From JBDTSW01 sp963758845 (GTDB lineage Bacteria > Actinomycetota > Thermoleophilia > Solirubrobacterales > 70-9), in NCBI GenBank assembly GCA_963758845.1, contig CAVWWX010000002.1, positions 620,001-684,000 on the forward strand: 64,000 bases of DNA. The letters run 5' to 3'. This document shows, piece by piece, positions 34,728 through 43,283 of the stretch. The translations under genes and the position numbers were made by a program. Below the pieces are notes generated by a model. The model was not told the DNA's origin, did no database searches, and saw only the letters and a program-made list of their open reading frames with translations. Position 1 is the first letter of the stretch; each line of letters opens with the position of its first letter.

Positions 34728-35725
34728 TGGCCGCTACCGCTGTGAGCGAGCCGACCGCGACGCGCCAGGCGTATGGCAATGCCCTCGTCGAGCTCGGGGA
34801 GGCGCACGAGGATGTCGTGGCGCTGGACGCAGACCTTGCGGTCTCGACGCAGTCGATGAAGTTCGGGAAGCAGTTCCCGGACCGGTTCTTCAACTGCGGC
34901 GCCGCCGAGGCCAACATGATGTCGATGGCCTGCGGGCTGGCCGCGACCGGCAAGCGCCCCTACTGCTCCACCTTCGCGATCTTCGCCTCGGGGCGCGCCT
35001 ACGACCAGGTGCGGTTGGGGATCGCCCACAACGAGCTACCGGTCCGGATCGGCGCCTCGCACGGCGGCGTGTCGCTTGGTGAGGACGGCGCCTCGCACCA
35101 GATGATCGAGGACATCGCGCTGATGCGGGCGATGCCGCGCATGCAGGTGATCGTCCCCGCCGACTACAACCAGGCCTACCGGGCGACGATGGAGTCCTAC
35201 GAGCGCGACGAGCCGATGTACATGCGGTTCGGCCGCCCGGCCACGCCGGTCGTGTACGAGGACATCCCCGACACGCTCGGCGGCGGCGTCGACATCGTGC
35301 GCGAGGGCAAGGACATCACGATCGTCGCCACCGGTCACATGGTCTGGCGCGCGCTCGACGCGGCGGAATCGCTCGAGCGCGAGGACGGCGTGGAATGCGA
35401 GGTGTTGAACGTCGCGGTCATCAAGCCGCTGGACTCGGGGACCGTGCTCGAGTCGCTGTCGAAGACCGGCGTCGCGGTCACCGCCGAGGAGCACCGCGTG
35501 GCCGGCGGCCTGGCCGACGCCGTCCGTGAGGTCGCCGCCGAGCAGCACCCGGTCCCGATCTTCGCCGTCGGAATGGGCGACGAGTTCGGCATCTCGGGCA
35601 CCGGCGAGGCCTGCATGGAGCATTTCGGGCTCACCTCCCGCGGGATCGCCGACCGCGTCCGCGAGGCCCTGGTCCTGAAGCCGATCGTCTCGCGCCCGCC
35701 CCTGTTCGGCCCCGAGTGGACCTAG
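34727..35725 (+). CDS. Transketolase, C-terminal (pyrimidine-binding) subunit
   Basis: 332 residues carrying the Pyr and C-terminal transketolase domains: ALDADLAVSTQSMKFGKQFP, the catalytic glutamate region NCGAAEANMMSMACGLAATG, and ASHGGVSLGEDGASHQMIED. The C-terminal domain has AVTAEEHRVAGGLADAVREV. Split transketolases of this form are common in archaea, Firmicutes and some actinobacteria. The start codon overlaps the upstream stop, giving coupled, stoichiometric synthesis of the two subunits. Confidence 0.92.
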   Translation: MAATAVSEPTATRQAYGNALVELGEAHEDVVALDADLAVSTQSMKFGKQFPDRFFNCGAAEANMMSMACGLAATGKRPYCSTFAIFASGRAYDQVRLGIAHNELPVRIGASHGGVSLGEDGASHQMIEDIALMRAMPRMQVIVPADYNQAYRATMESYERDEPMYMRFGRPATPVVYEDIPDTLGGGVDIVREGKDITIVATGHMVWRALDAAESLEREDGVECEVLNVAVIKPLDSGTVLESLSKTGVAVTAEEHRVAGGLADAVREVAAEQHPVPIFAVGMGDEFGISGTGEACMEHFGLTSRGIADRVREALVLKPIVSRPPLFGPEWT

Positions 35726-35947
35726 CGGCGTAGCCCACGCGCCCCGCGCTCCCTTGCAGAGTGTGAGGCGAGTGTTAGCGAACGTTCACAGGGTTCGCTA
35801 CCCTCAGGTGCGACTTCGCTTGCGTTTCCGGGCGGTAGGGACCCGGCGCAGGAATAGCGGGGACGCCGAAGAAAGAGCTATGCGCGATGGCCCGACTGGG
35901 GACAAGAAAGCGGCGCGAGCGCGCCGGATCGAATCCGAAGCGGCGCG
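35726..35947 (+). promoter_or_regulatory. 222-base leader region upstream of ftsE
   Basis: No gene is recognised here. It holds an inverted repeat TAGCGAAC (35776-35783)/GTTCGCTA (35793-35800) with a nine-base spacer, and directly after it the 14-base element TACCCTCAGGTGCG (35799-35812) that also precedes secA. The remainder (about 35820-35947) has several short complementary stretches (CGGG...CCCG, GGCG...CGCC) and could be a structured leader, but it matches no riboswitch class that I recognise. Confidence 0.4.
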
Positions 35948-36753
35948 GTGAGCGAGCCCGGGCACCGGCCCGACGGCTTTCGCCCGCCGATCATCGAGCT
36001 GCGCGACGCGACCGTCGTCTACCCGGGCGGCCACGTCGGGCTCGAGCGCGTCTCGCTCCAGGTCCAGCGTGGCGAGTTCGCGTTCGTCGTCGGCCCCACG
36101 GGCTGCGGCAAGTCGACCCTGATCAAGATGCTGATCCGCGAGATCGACGCCGCGGCCGGCAGCGTCAAGATCGCCGGCCGCGACATCGAGCGGATCCCCG
36201 CCACCAAGGTCCCCCTGCTTCGCCGCCGCATCGGCACCGTCTTCCAGGACTTCAAGCTGCTCCCGAACCGCACCGTCTACGACAACGTCGCCTACGCCCT
36301 CCAGGTGATCGGCGCGCCGCGGTCCGAGATCCGGCGCCAGGTGCCGGAGATCCTTCGCCTCGTCGGCCTTCAGGCGAAGATCCACAACTACCCCGACCAG
36401 CTCTCGGGCGGCGAGCAGCAGCGCGTCTCGATCGCCCGCGCGTTCGTCAACCACCCGCCGCTCCTGCTTGGCCGACGAGCCCACCGGGAACCTCGACCCC
36501 GAGACCTCGATCGGGATCATGCAGCTGCTCTACCGGATCAACCGCACCGGCACTACCGTCCTGGTCGTCACCCACGACAGCGAGATGGTCGACAAGATGC
36601 GCCGCCGCGTCATCGCCCTCGAGGAGGGCCGCCTGGTCCGCGACGAGACCGCGGCTACGTACCACGACGAGTCCACCCGGGAGTTCGAGCGTTCGCCTGC
36701 GCGCCGAGATGGGCGTGGGCGACGAGGGCCACACCAACGGGGAACCCGTCTAG
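35948..36753 (+). CDS. ftsE: Cell-division ABC ATPase FtsE (reading frame broken twice)
   Basis: FtsE couples ATP hydrolysis to activation of peptidoglycan hydrolases at the septum through FtsX. Seen in three frames: Walker A GPTGCGKSTLI, FQDFKLLPNRTVYDNVAYAL, signature LSGGEQQRVSIARAF; after a +1 shift at about 36470, Walker B completes as ADEPTGNLDPETS with VVTHDSEMVDKMRRRVI; after a second +1 shift at about 36690 comes the tail RLRAEMGVGDEGHTNGEPV. All core motifs survive and each break is removed by deleting one base (for example one G of GG at 36470-36471), so sequence error is more likely than decay. GTG start. Confidence 0.85.
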
Positions 36754-36756
36754 CCC

Positions 36757-37667
36757 ATGGGCCGCCTCGTGTTCTTCATCTCCGAGGCCTTCCGGGCGCT
36801 GCGCCGGCAGGCGGCTCCGAGCCTCGCCGCGATCGTGACCATCGTCGTGACGACGCTTCTGCTGGGCGTGCTCGTCCCGGTTCTCCGTGCCAGCGAGGAC
36901 ACCGCCGACGACGTCCAGCGACCAGATCGGGCTGAACGTCTTCCTGTACTCGGACGCAACCGACAAGCAGATCGACAAGGTCCGCGACCAGATCCTGGCC
37001 ATCGACCACGTCACGGGAGCCGAGTTCATCTCCAAGGCGGAGGCGGTGAACATCCTCGAGGGCAGGGTCGAGGGCGACCTCCGCCAGAGCCTGGGCGAGC
37101 TGCGCTCGAACCCCCTGCCGCCGTCCTACCGCGTCTCGCTCGACGAGGCCGACAACCTCGAGTCCGTCAGCGCCGCCCTGCAGCCAGCCGAGCCCGAACG
37201 GGAAGCCGCAGCCGATCAACCCTGCGATCGAGGAGGTCAACGACCAGCGCCAGGACTCGCGCGACATCCGCCAGGTGACCGGCGCCGTGAAGATCGTGCT
37301 GCTGGTGATCGCGGTGCTGCTGCTCGTCGCCTCGCTGCTCCTGGTGGCGAACACGATCCGGCTCTCGATCTACGCGCGCCGCCGCGAGGTCGAGGTGATG
37401 CGGCTGGTGGGAGCGACGAACTGGTTCATCCGCTGGCCGTTCATGATCGAGGGGATGATCGTCGGCCTCACGGGCGCGCTGATCGCGGTCGGCATACTTG
37501 TTCTTGGCAAGGTGACCATCGTTGATCCACTCGCGGCTGACTTCAACCTCATCGACAACTTCTCCAGCGTGGAGTTCCTCCCGCTGGTCATCCTGCTGGT
37601 CGCCTCGGCGGTCGTCGTCTCCGCTCTCGGCAGCGGAGTCACCCTGCGGCGCTTCCTGCGCGTCTAG
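36757..37667 (+). CDS. ftsX: Cell-division permease FtsX (reading frame broken twice)
   Basis: FtsX is the membrane partner of FtsE; its extracytoplasmic loop contacts wall hydrolases or their activators. Frame 1: MGRLVFFISEAFRALRRQ and a first helix LAAIVTIVVTTLLLGVLV. After a +1 shift near 36915: SDQIGLNVFLYSDATDKQID and the large extracellular domain. After a second +1 shift near 37184: the FtsX domain with helices IVLLVIAVLLLVASLLLVAN and LPLVILLVASAVVVSALG and the conserved RREVEVMRLVGATNWFIRWP. ATG is three bases after the ftsE stop. All pieces are present, so the breaks look like single inserted bases. Confidence 0.85.
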
Positions 37668-37683
37668 CGCCCCGTTGACGGCC

Positions 37684-38880
37684 ATGGACGCCGGCGGCGG
37701 CGCCTCGCGGCGCGGAGGGTTCCTTCGTGGCCTGACGATGGGCCTGGTGGCCGGGGCGATCATCGCGGTCGCGATCGCGCTCGCCTCGTCGCTCCTCTCG
37801 AGCGACCCGTCGCCCTCCGAGGAGGCGCGCGAGGTGATCGAGGAGAACTACTTCCGCGAGGTCGACGCCGAGGCGCTGGAGGGCTCGTCCGCGCGCGGCA
37901 TGGTCGACGAGCTGCGCAAGCGCTACGACGACCGCTTTTCGCACTACTTCGGGCCCGAGCAGCTCGAGGAGCTGAACGCCGCCACGTCGGGCGAGTTCTC
38001 GGGCGTGGGGCTGACCGTGAGCGAGGTCAAGCGCGGCCTGCGGGTCGCGAGCGTGCTCGAGGACACGCCCGCCCAGGACGCGGGGATCGAGCGAGGGCGA
38101 CCTGATCGTCGCCGTCGACGGCAAGTCGATCGCCGGCACCCCCGCGGACGTCGCCTCGGCGCAGATCAAGGGCCCGCCGGGGACCGAGGTGGAGCTACGC
38201 GTCGTTCCCGCCGATGGCGGCGAGCCGCGCGACGAGGTAGTCGAGCGCGCCGAGGTGCGGGTGCCGGCGGTGGACGGCGAGCTCATGCGAGTGCAGACGC
38301 CGGACGGCGAGCGCAAGGTCGCCTACGTTCGCTTCGCCACCTTCTCGGAGGGCGCGCACGGCGAGCTCCGCGCCGAGATCGAGCGCCTGTACCGGGAGGG
38401 CGCCGAGGCGCTGCTGCTCGATCTGCGCGGCAACGGAGGGGGCCTGTTGAACGAGGCGGTCCTGTCCGCCGGGACCTTCGTCGAGGACGGGGTCGTGGTG
38501 TCAACCTCGGCTCGGGCCTCGGGCGACCAGGACTTCCAGGCGGCGGGCGAGGCGCTCGAGCCGCGCCCAACCGTCGTCCTGATCAACCGCGACACGGCGT
38601 CGGCGGCGGAGATCCTGGCGGCGGCGCTCCAGGACTACGGGCTCGCGACCCTGGTCGGGACACGGACCTACGGCAAGAACACGGTCCAGGAGATCCTGCC
38701 GCTCGAGGCGGGCGGGGCCCTGGACCTGACGATCGGCGAGTACGTGACCTCGGAGGGCGAGTCGCTGGCCGGCAGCGGCGTGCAGCCCGACGTCGAAGCG
38801 AAGGACGATCCCGAGACGCAGCCCGACGAGGGCCGCGACGCCGGGCTCGACCAGCTCGAGTCGCTGCTGCTCGAAGCTGA
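37684..38880 (+). CDS. S41 carboxyl-terminal processing protease with PDZ domain (frameshifted)
   Basis: CtpA-type serine protease anchored by one N-terminal helix (GLVAGAIIAVAIALASSLLS), acting outside the membrane. The PDZ region SGVGLTVSEVKRGLRVASVL is interrupted by a +1 break in the G-run at 38095-38097. It then continues in a second frame with DLIVAVDGKSIAGTPADVAS and the catalytic core: RDTASAAEILAAALQDYG (nucleophile serine) and TYGKNTVQEILPLEAGG (lysine). In the second frame the ORF runs on to 38986. The TGA at 38878-38880, which overlaps the RNase R ATG, is in the first frame, so a further break near the 3' end is likely. Confidence 0.8.
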   Translation: MDAGGGASRRGGFLRGLTMGLVAGAIIAVAIALASSLLSSDPSPSEEAREVIEENYFREVDAEALEGSSARGMVDELRKRYDDRFSHYFGPEQLEELNAATSGEFSGVGLTVSEVKRGLRVASVLEDTPAQDAGIERGRPDRRRRRQVDRRHPRGRRLGADQGPAGDRGGATRRSRRWRRAARRGSRARRGAGAGGGRRAHASADAGRRAQGRLRSLRHLLGGRARRAPRRDRAPVPGGRRGAAARSARQRRGPVERGGPVRRDLRRGRGRGVNLGSGLGRPGLPGGGRGARAAPNRRPDQPRHGVGGGDPGGGAPGLRARDPGRDTDLRQEHGPGDPAARGGRGPGPDDRRVRDLGGRVAGRQRRAARRRSEGRSRDAARRGPRRRARPARVAAARS

Positions 38881-40730
38881 TGGCCCGCTCCGTCGCAGGC
38901 GAGCGCTTCGTCGGCGTGGTCGCAAAGCGCGGCACGGTTCCGCGTGGCGGAGCCGATCTTCGAGCCCGGGCCCCAGGTGCCGCTGACGGGCGACACGCGC
39001 CACCGGCGCCATGGTGCTCGCCGAGCGCGGAGCCAAGGGCGCGCGGGTGGTCAAGGAGCTCGGCTCGCCGAAGCGGGCGGCCGACGTGGTCGCCGCGCTG
39101 CTCTGGGAGGGGGGCCACGAGCGCGGCTTCCCCGACGAGGTCGTCAGCAGGAGGCGACGCAGGCCGCCGCGCGTGGCTGGCTCGGGCCACGGCGAGCGCC
39201 GGGACCTGACCGCGCTCGACACCTTCACGGTCGACCCCGCCACCGCCCGGGACTTCGACGACGCCGTCTCCGCCCAGCCGGAGGGCGACGGCTGGCGTCT
39301 GTGGATCCACATCGCCGACGTCGCCGCGCACGTCCGCCCCGGGTCGGGCCTCGAGGACGAGGCCTACGCGCGGGCGACGAGCGTGTACGTGCCGGGAACG
39401 GTCGAGCCGATGCTGCCGCTGGCGCTCTCCGGCGAGGCCTGCAGCCTGGCCCCCGGCGTCGAGCGCCTGGCGGTGACGATGGAGGTGCGCTCGTCGACGC
39501 CCAGGGCGAGCCGCAGCGGCGCCAGCTTCTACCGCAGCCGGATCCGGTCGGACGCGCGGCTCGACTACGACCAGCTGGACGAGGTCTTCGCCGGCCGCGC
39601 GCGAGCCGCCGGGCGTCGTCGCGGACCCGCTCTCGCACGCCCGCGCCGCCGCCGCGGCGCTGACTGCCCGGCGCCGGGGGCGACTCGCTGGAGATCACGA
39701 GCGCCGAGCCCGACTTCAGTTCGACGATGCGAGGCGACGGTGAGCGCGGCCCGGGCAAGCGAGCAGACCGAGTCCCACCGGCTGATCGAGCACCTGATGA
39801 TCCTCACCAACGAGCAGGTCGCCCAGCTCCTAGAGGCACGGCGGGCGCCCACCCTCTATCGCGTCCACGAGGCTCCCGACCCCGAGCGGGTGGCCCAGCT
39901 GTTCGACCAGCTGGCCGCGCTCGACGTCCCGACCCCGGCCCTGCCCAAGAACCTGCAGCCTCAGGAGGCCGGCGAGATGGTCGCGAAGGCGAGCCGGCTG
40001 GCCGCGAAGGAGGCCGCCCGCCGCGGCCATGGTGCGGCGGCGTATACATCGCTCATCCTCCGCTCGCTGAAACAGGCCGTCTACAGCCACCGGAACATCG
40101 GGCACGCCGGGCTCGGCAGCGGCGCCTACTCGCACTTCACTTCGCCGATCCGCCGCTATCCCGATCTGATCGCGCATCGGGCGCTGCTGGCGGAGCTCGG
40201 GGCGGGCGAGGCCCTGCCGGATCGCGGCCACGTCGAGGACGCAGGCTGGCACTGTTCAGAGCAGGAGCGCGAGGCGATGCGACTCGAGCGCCTGGCAGAC
40301 CGCATCTGCGGCGCGTTCCTGCTCGAGCGCGAGCTGTTCAGCCGTGGCTGGGACGCGCGGTTTGACGGGCGAGGTCTCGGGACTGGTCGGCGGCGGCGCG
40401 TTCGTGCGCTTCGGCGGCGAGCTCGCGGACATCTACGAGGGCTTCCTTCCCGCGCGCTTGCTCCAGGGGGACTACTACGACCTCAACGAGACCGAGACCG
40501 CCCTCGTCGGCCGCCGCCACGGGCACGTCGTGCGGATGGGCGATGCGGTGACCGTCGCCGTGACCGGGATCGAGCGTCCGCGGGGACGGGTCGACCTGGA
40601 GCCGGCGATCGAGGCCGCCGCCGGGCAGTCGAAGCCCCGGCAGCGCCCGGCGACGCGCCGGCCGCGCGAGACCCGGCGCAAGGCACAGGGGACCCGCGAG
40701 GGCCGCGGCCGCGGGCGGAGGAGGCGCTGA
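38880..40730 (+). CDS. rnr: RNase R/RNase II family exoribonuclease (many frame breaks)
   Basis: 3'-5' exoribonuclease that partners with trans-translation. The pieces are clear but spread over three frames: GERFVGVVAKRG; VAEPIFEPGPQVPLTGDTR; RRDLTALDTFTVDPATARDF leading to DFDDAVS (metal site); YDQLDEVFAGR; EQTESHRLIEHLMILTNEQV; YSHFTSPIRRYPDLIAHRAL (RNB signature); LTGEVSGLVGGGAFVRF and an S1-like domain with a basic tail. Shifts, each +1, fall near 38934, 39001, 39600, 39678, 39725 and 40361, with a possible further pair at 39140-39190. The uniform direction suggests inserted bases in the sequence rather than a dead gene. ATG overlaps the preceding TGA. Confidence 0.8.
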
Positions 40731-41215
40731 TGGCCAGGCGCAAGAAGCGCAAGACCGATCCGGGGGACGTCGCGAGCAACCGCCGGGCCCGGCACAAGTA
40801 CGAGATCCTCGAGCGCTTCGAGGCGGGGCTCGAGCTACGTGGCAGTGAGGTGAAGTCGCTGCGCGACGGCAAGGCGCAGATCGCCGAGGCCTACGCCGCC
40901 GTCGACGGGGGCGAGGTCTGGCTGCGGGGCGCATACATCCCGCCGTACGAGCCGGCCTCGATGCAGAACCACGAGCCGGAGCGCCCGCGCAAGCTCCTGC
41001 TGCACCGGCGCGAGATCGAGCGGCTGCTGGGCAAGACGCAGCAGAGGGGTCTGACGCTGGTGCCATTGCGGATCTACTTCAAGGGTCCCCACGCGAAGCT
41101 CGAGCTCGCTCTGGCGCGAGGCAAGGAGCAGCGCGACAAGCGGCGGGAGCTGCGCGACCGCGACCAGCGTCGCGAGGTCGAGCGGGAGCTGAGCGACCGG
41201 CGCCGCGGAGCCTGA
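40730..41215 (+). CDS. smpB: SsrA-binding protein
   Basis: 161 residues, essential partner of tmRNA in ribosome rescue. SNRRARHKYEILERFEAGLE, the signature GLELRGSEVKSLRDGKAQIA, EVWLRGAYIPPYE, LHRREIERLLGKTQQRGLTL and VPLRIYFKGPHAKLELALARG are all present, with the basic C-terminal tail that enters the mRNA channel. The ATG overlaps the RNase R stop (TGATG). The frame is intact, in contrast with the four genes before it. The tmRNA itself is at 46878-47244 on the other strand. Confidence 0.95.
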   Translation: MARRKKRKTDPGDVASNRRARHKYEILERFEAGLELRGSEVKSLRDGKAQIAEAYAAVDGGEVWLRGAYIPPYEPASMQNHEPERPRKLLLHRREIERLLGKTQQRGLTLVPLRIYFKGPHAKLELALARGKEQRDKRRELRDRDQRREVERELSDRRRGA

Positions 41216-41305
41216 AGGGGCGGATAGGAGTGAGCGCCGTCGGGCGCGCTCCGGTCCGGAGGATCGGCACGCGTCGCCTCCGACCGACGTGAAAACATTG
41301 ACGCG

Positions 41306-43270
41306 ATGCCTTCTTTCAGGTTGAGGAAAAGCAACGACGGAGAAAAGGTCCAGTCCTTCCGGTTGAGGCGAAAGAAGGATGAGGAGGATCAGCCGCAGGC
41401 TCCCGCCGGCGCCGATGAGGCCGCCCCGGAGCCCGCCGGATCTCTGCCACCGCCCGGTCCGCCGCCCCCGGGGACGGGGCCAGCCGCGCCGCCACCGCAG
41501 GCGCCCGTGCAGCCTCCACCCGGCGAGCCGCCCACGGCGACGCCGCCCGCGACGCCACCCGCACAGGCCATCCCGGCCGGGGCCCCGGTGCCACCGCCCG
41601 CCGCCCCCGCCGGGGCCCAGCCCCAGGCGCCCCCCGCTGCGGCGGCACCCGCGCCCGCCCAGGCCGAGCCGGCCGCGCCCGACGCGGTGACGCCGGAGCG
41701 CCCCCCGGTGCCGAACACCGCTTACCAGGAGCCGCCGACCCATTCGGTCGGCCCGCCTGCAGCCGAGGCCGAGGCCGGGGCCGCGCCGGCCCCAGCCGCG
41801 CCGGCCCCACCCGCGGAGTCCGAGCGCGCCCGCAAGCGTCGCGAGAGGACGGAGCTGAAGCAGGCGCAGGCGGAGGAGAAGAAGCGAAAGGCGGCCGAGG
41901 CCAAGCAGGCCAAGGCGGCCGCAAAGCAGGCGAAGCTGGCCGAGAAGGCGGCCAAGAAGCAGCAGCCCTCGCGACGTGACCAGCGCAAGGCCGAGCGCGA
42001 CGCCAAGCGCGCCGCCAAGGTCCAGGAGCGCCAGCGCGCCGTTGCCCAGCGCCAGGAGCAGGATCAGGCGCGACAGCAAGAGAGGGAGGCCAAGAAGGCA
42101 GCCCGCGCTGCCGAGAAGCAGGCGAAGCAGGGCGAGGGCGCCGCCGGCGCGCCCGCGGCCGGCACCCCGAGCACCCCGGAGCTCGCCGCCGAGTCGGCCC
42201 TGACCGACGAGCAGCGCATCACCGCCGACGAGGAGCGCATCAGGCTGGAGGCGGAGCGCCGGATCCGCGAGGTCGAGGAGACCCAGCAGGCGGCCGAGGA
42301 GCGCGTTCGCCTGATCGCCGACGAGGAGGAGGAGGCAGCCCCCCCGGCGCCCGAAGCGGCGCCCGACGCAGCCGACGTTTCGGGTGCACCCGAACCGTCC
42401 GGGCTAAAGGCCCCGACGCCCGAGCAGGGGGCGCTGATGGCGGAGTTCCGCGATGCCGAGAGCCGGCTTACCGAGCAGCGCGCTCAGGAGGAGCAACTGG
42501 CCACCGAGCTGCAGGAAACCGAGCGCAGGCTGGCGGAGAGCCAGGAGCGCACTGCCCAGGCGCTCGAGGCGGCCGCGCTGCGCCTGGAGGAGGTCGAGGC
42601 GCGAGCCGCCGAGGCCGAGGAGCGTGCCGCGCGCGCGGAGCGCCTCTCGTCGCTGAAGGCGAAGGAGACCGAGCGCGAGGATGAGCTGCGGCAGGTGCTC
42701 GACCGGATCGCCGAGGCCGAACGGCGCGCCGGGGCCGCCGAGGACCGCGCCCGGCAGGCCGTCAGCTCGGCCGGCGGGCCCGCACCGCCGCCTGTGCCCG
42801 ACGCCGCGCCGCCGCCGCCCGCTCCCGACCCGGGTCCCCCGCCCGGGCCGGCGCCCGACCCCAGCCCACCGCCGGCGCCCATGCCCGACCCGGGACCGCC
42901 GCCGCCGCCGATGCCAGACCCCACGCCGCCGCCCCCACCGCCGGCGCCCGAGCCCCCCGCACCGACCCCCGAGCCTCCGGCCCCGACGCCGGCGCCGGAG
43001 CCGCCACAGCCCCCGCCCGCGCCCGGCCCGCCGCCGCCGCCCGGGCCGGACCCGCCGCAACCCGCGTCATCAGGCGCCGGGGGGCCGGTGAGCCTCAATA
43101 CCGCGAGCTACGAGGAGCTCCGCGAGCTTGGCCTCTCGGTCACGCAGACCGGTCGCATCCTGTCGCACCGTGAACGCACGGGCGGCTTCGGGTCGCTCGA
43201 GGAGCTCGATCAGGTCCCCGGGTTCCCCCGGGACTTCCGCGAGCAGTTCAAGGGCCGCATCGCCCTCTAG
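41306..43270 (+). CDS. Large disordered/coiled-coil protein with C-terminal helix-hairpin-helix
   Basis: 654 residues, unknown function. Order: two short repeats PSFRLRKSND and QSFRLRRKKDE (residues 2-27); a Pro/Ala-rich stretch to about 165; a Lys/Ala/Glu-rich charged helix to about 270 (KAERDAKRAAKVQERQRAVA); acidic and coiled-coil segments to about 480 (TELQETERRLAESQERTAQA); a Pro-Asp-rich stretch (PDPGPPPPPMPDPTPPPPPP) to about 590; and a ComEA-like helix-hairpin-helix, LNTASYEELRELGLSVTQTG plus GGFGSLEELDQVPGFP, at the end. The HhH suggests DNA or protein contact. No signal peptide or membrane helix. The first codons are unusually A/T-rich compared with the rest of the gene. Confidence 0.75.
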   Translation: MPSFRLRKSNDGEKVQSFRLRRKKDEEDQPQAPAGADEAAPEPAGSLPPPGPPPPGTGPAAPPPQAPVQPPPGEPPTATPPATPPAQAIPAGAPVPPPAAPAGAQPQAPPAAAAPAPAQAEPAAPDAVTPERPPVPNTAYQEPPTHSVGPPAAEAEAGAAPAPAAPAPPAESERARKRRERTELKQAQAEEKKRKAAEAKQAKAAAKQAKLAEKAAKKQQPSRRDQRKAERDAKRAAKVQERQRAVAQRQEQDQARQQEREAKKAARAAEKQAKQGEGAAGAPAAGTPSTPELAAESALTDEQRITADEERIRLEAERRIREVEETQQAAEERVRLIADEEEEAAPPAPEAAPDAADVSGAPEPSGLKAPTPEQGALMAEFRDAESRLTEQRAQEEQLATELQETERRLAESQERTAQALEAAALRLEEVEARAAEAEERAARAERLSSLKAKETEREDELRQVLDRIAEAERRAGAAEDRARQAVSSAGGPAPPPVPDAAPPPPAPDPGPPPGPAPDPSPPPAPMPDPGPPPPPMPDPTPPPPPPAPEPPAPTPEPPAPTPAPEPPQPPPAPGPPPPPGPDPPQPASSGAGGPVSLNTASYEELRELGLSVTQTGRILSHRERTGGFGSLEELDQVPGFPRDFREQFKGRIAL

Positions 43271-43283
43271 GCGCGGCCCCGCG

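Noticed and set aside
35813..35947. Possible riboswitch in the ftsE leader
   Set aside because: Several short complementary stretches are present, but no conserved core of any class I know could be matched; kept only as an unassigned leader.
39130..39195. Additional compensating frameshift pair in RNase R
   Set aside because: The alternative frame (QEATQAAARG) looks more protein-like than the Arg-rich reading, but this linker is poorly conserved and both readings are possible, so it was not counted among the clear breaks.
41216..41305. Possible intrinsic terminator or small RNA after smpB
   Set aside because: A GAGCGC/GCGCTC stem can form, but there is no T-run and no other RNA signature. 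The tmRNA often found near smpB is not here but at 46878.
42760..43070. Repetitive Pro/Asp coding stretch resembling a repeat array
   Set aside because: It is codon-level low complexity inside one protein (GCC/CCG/GAC triplets), without regularly spaced unique spacers, so it is not a CRISPR array.
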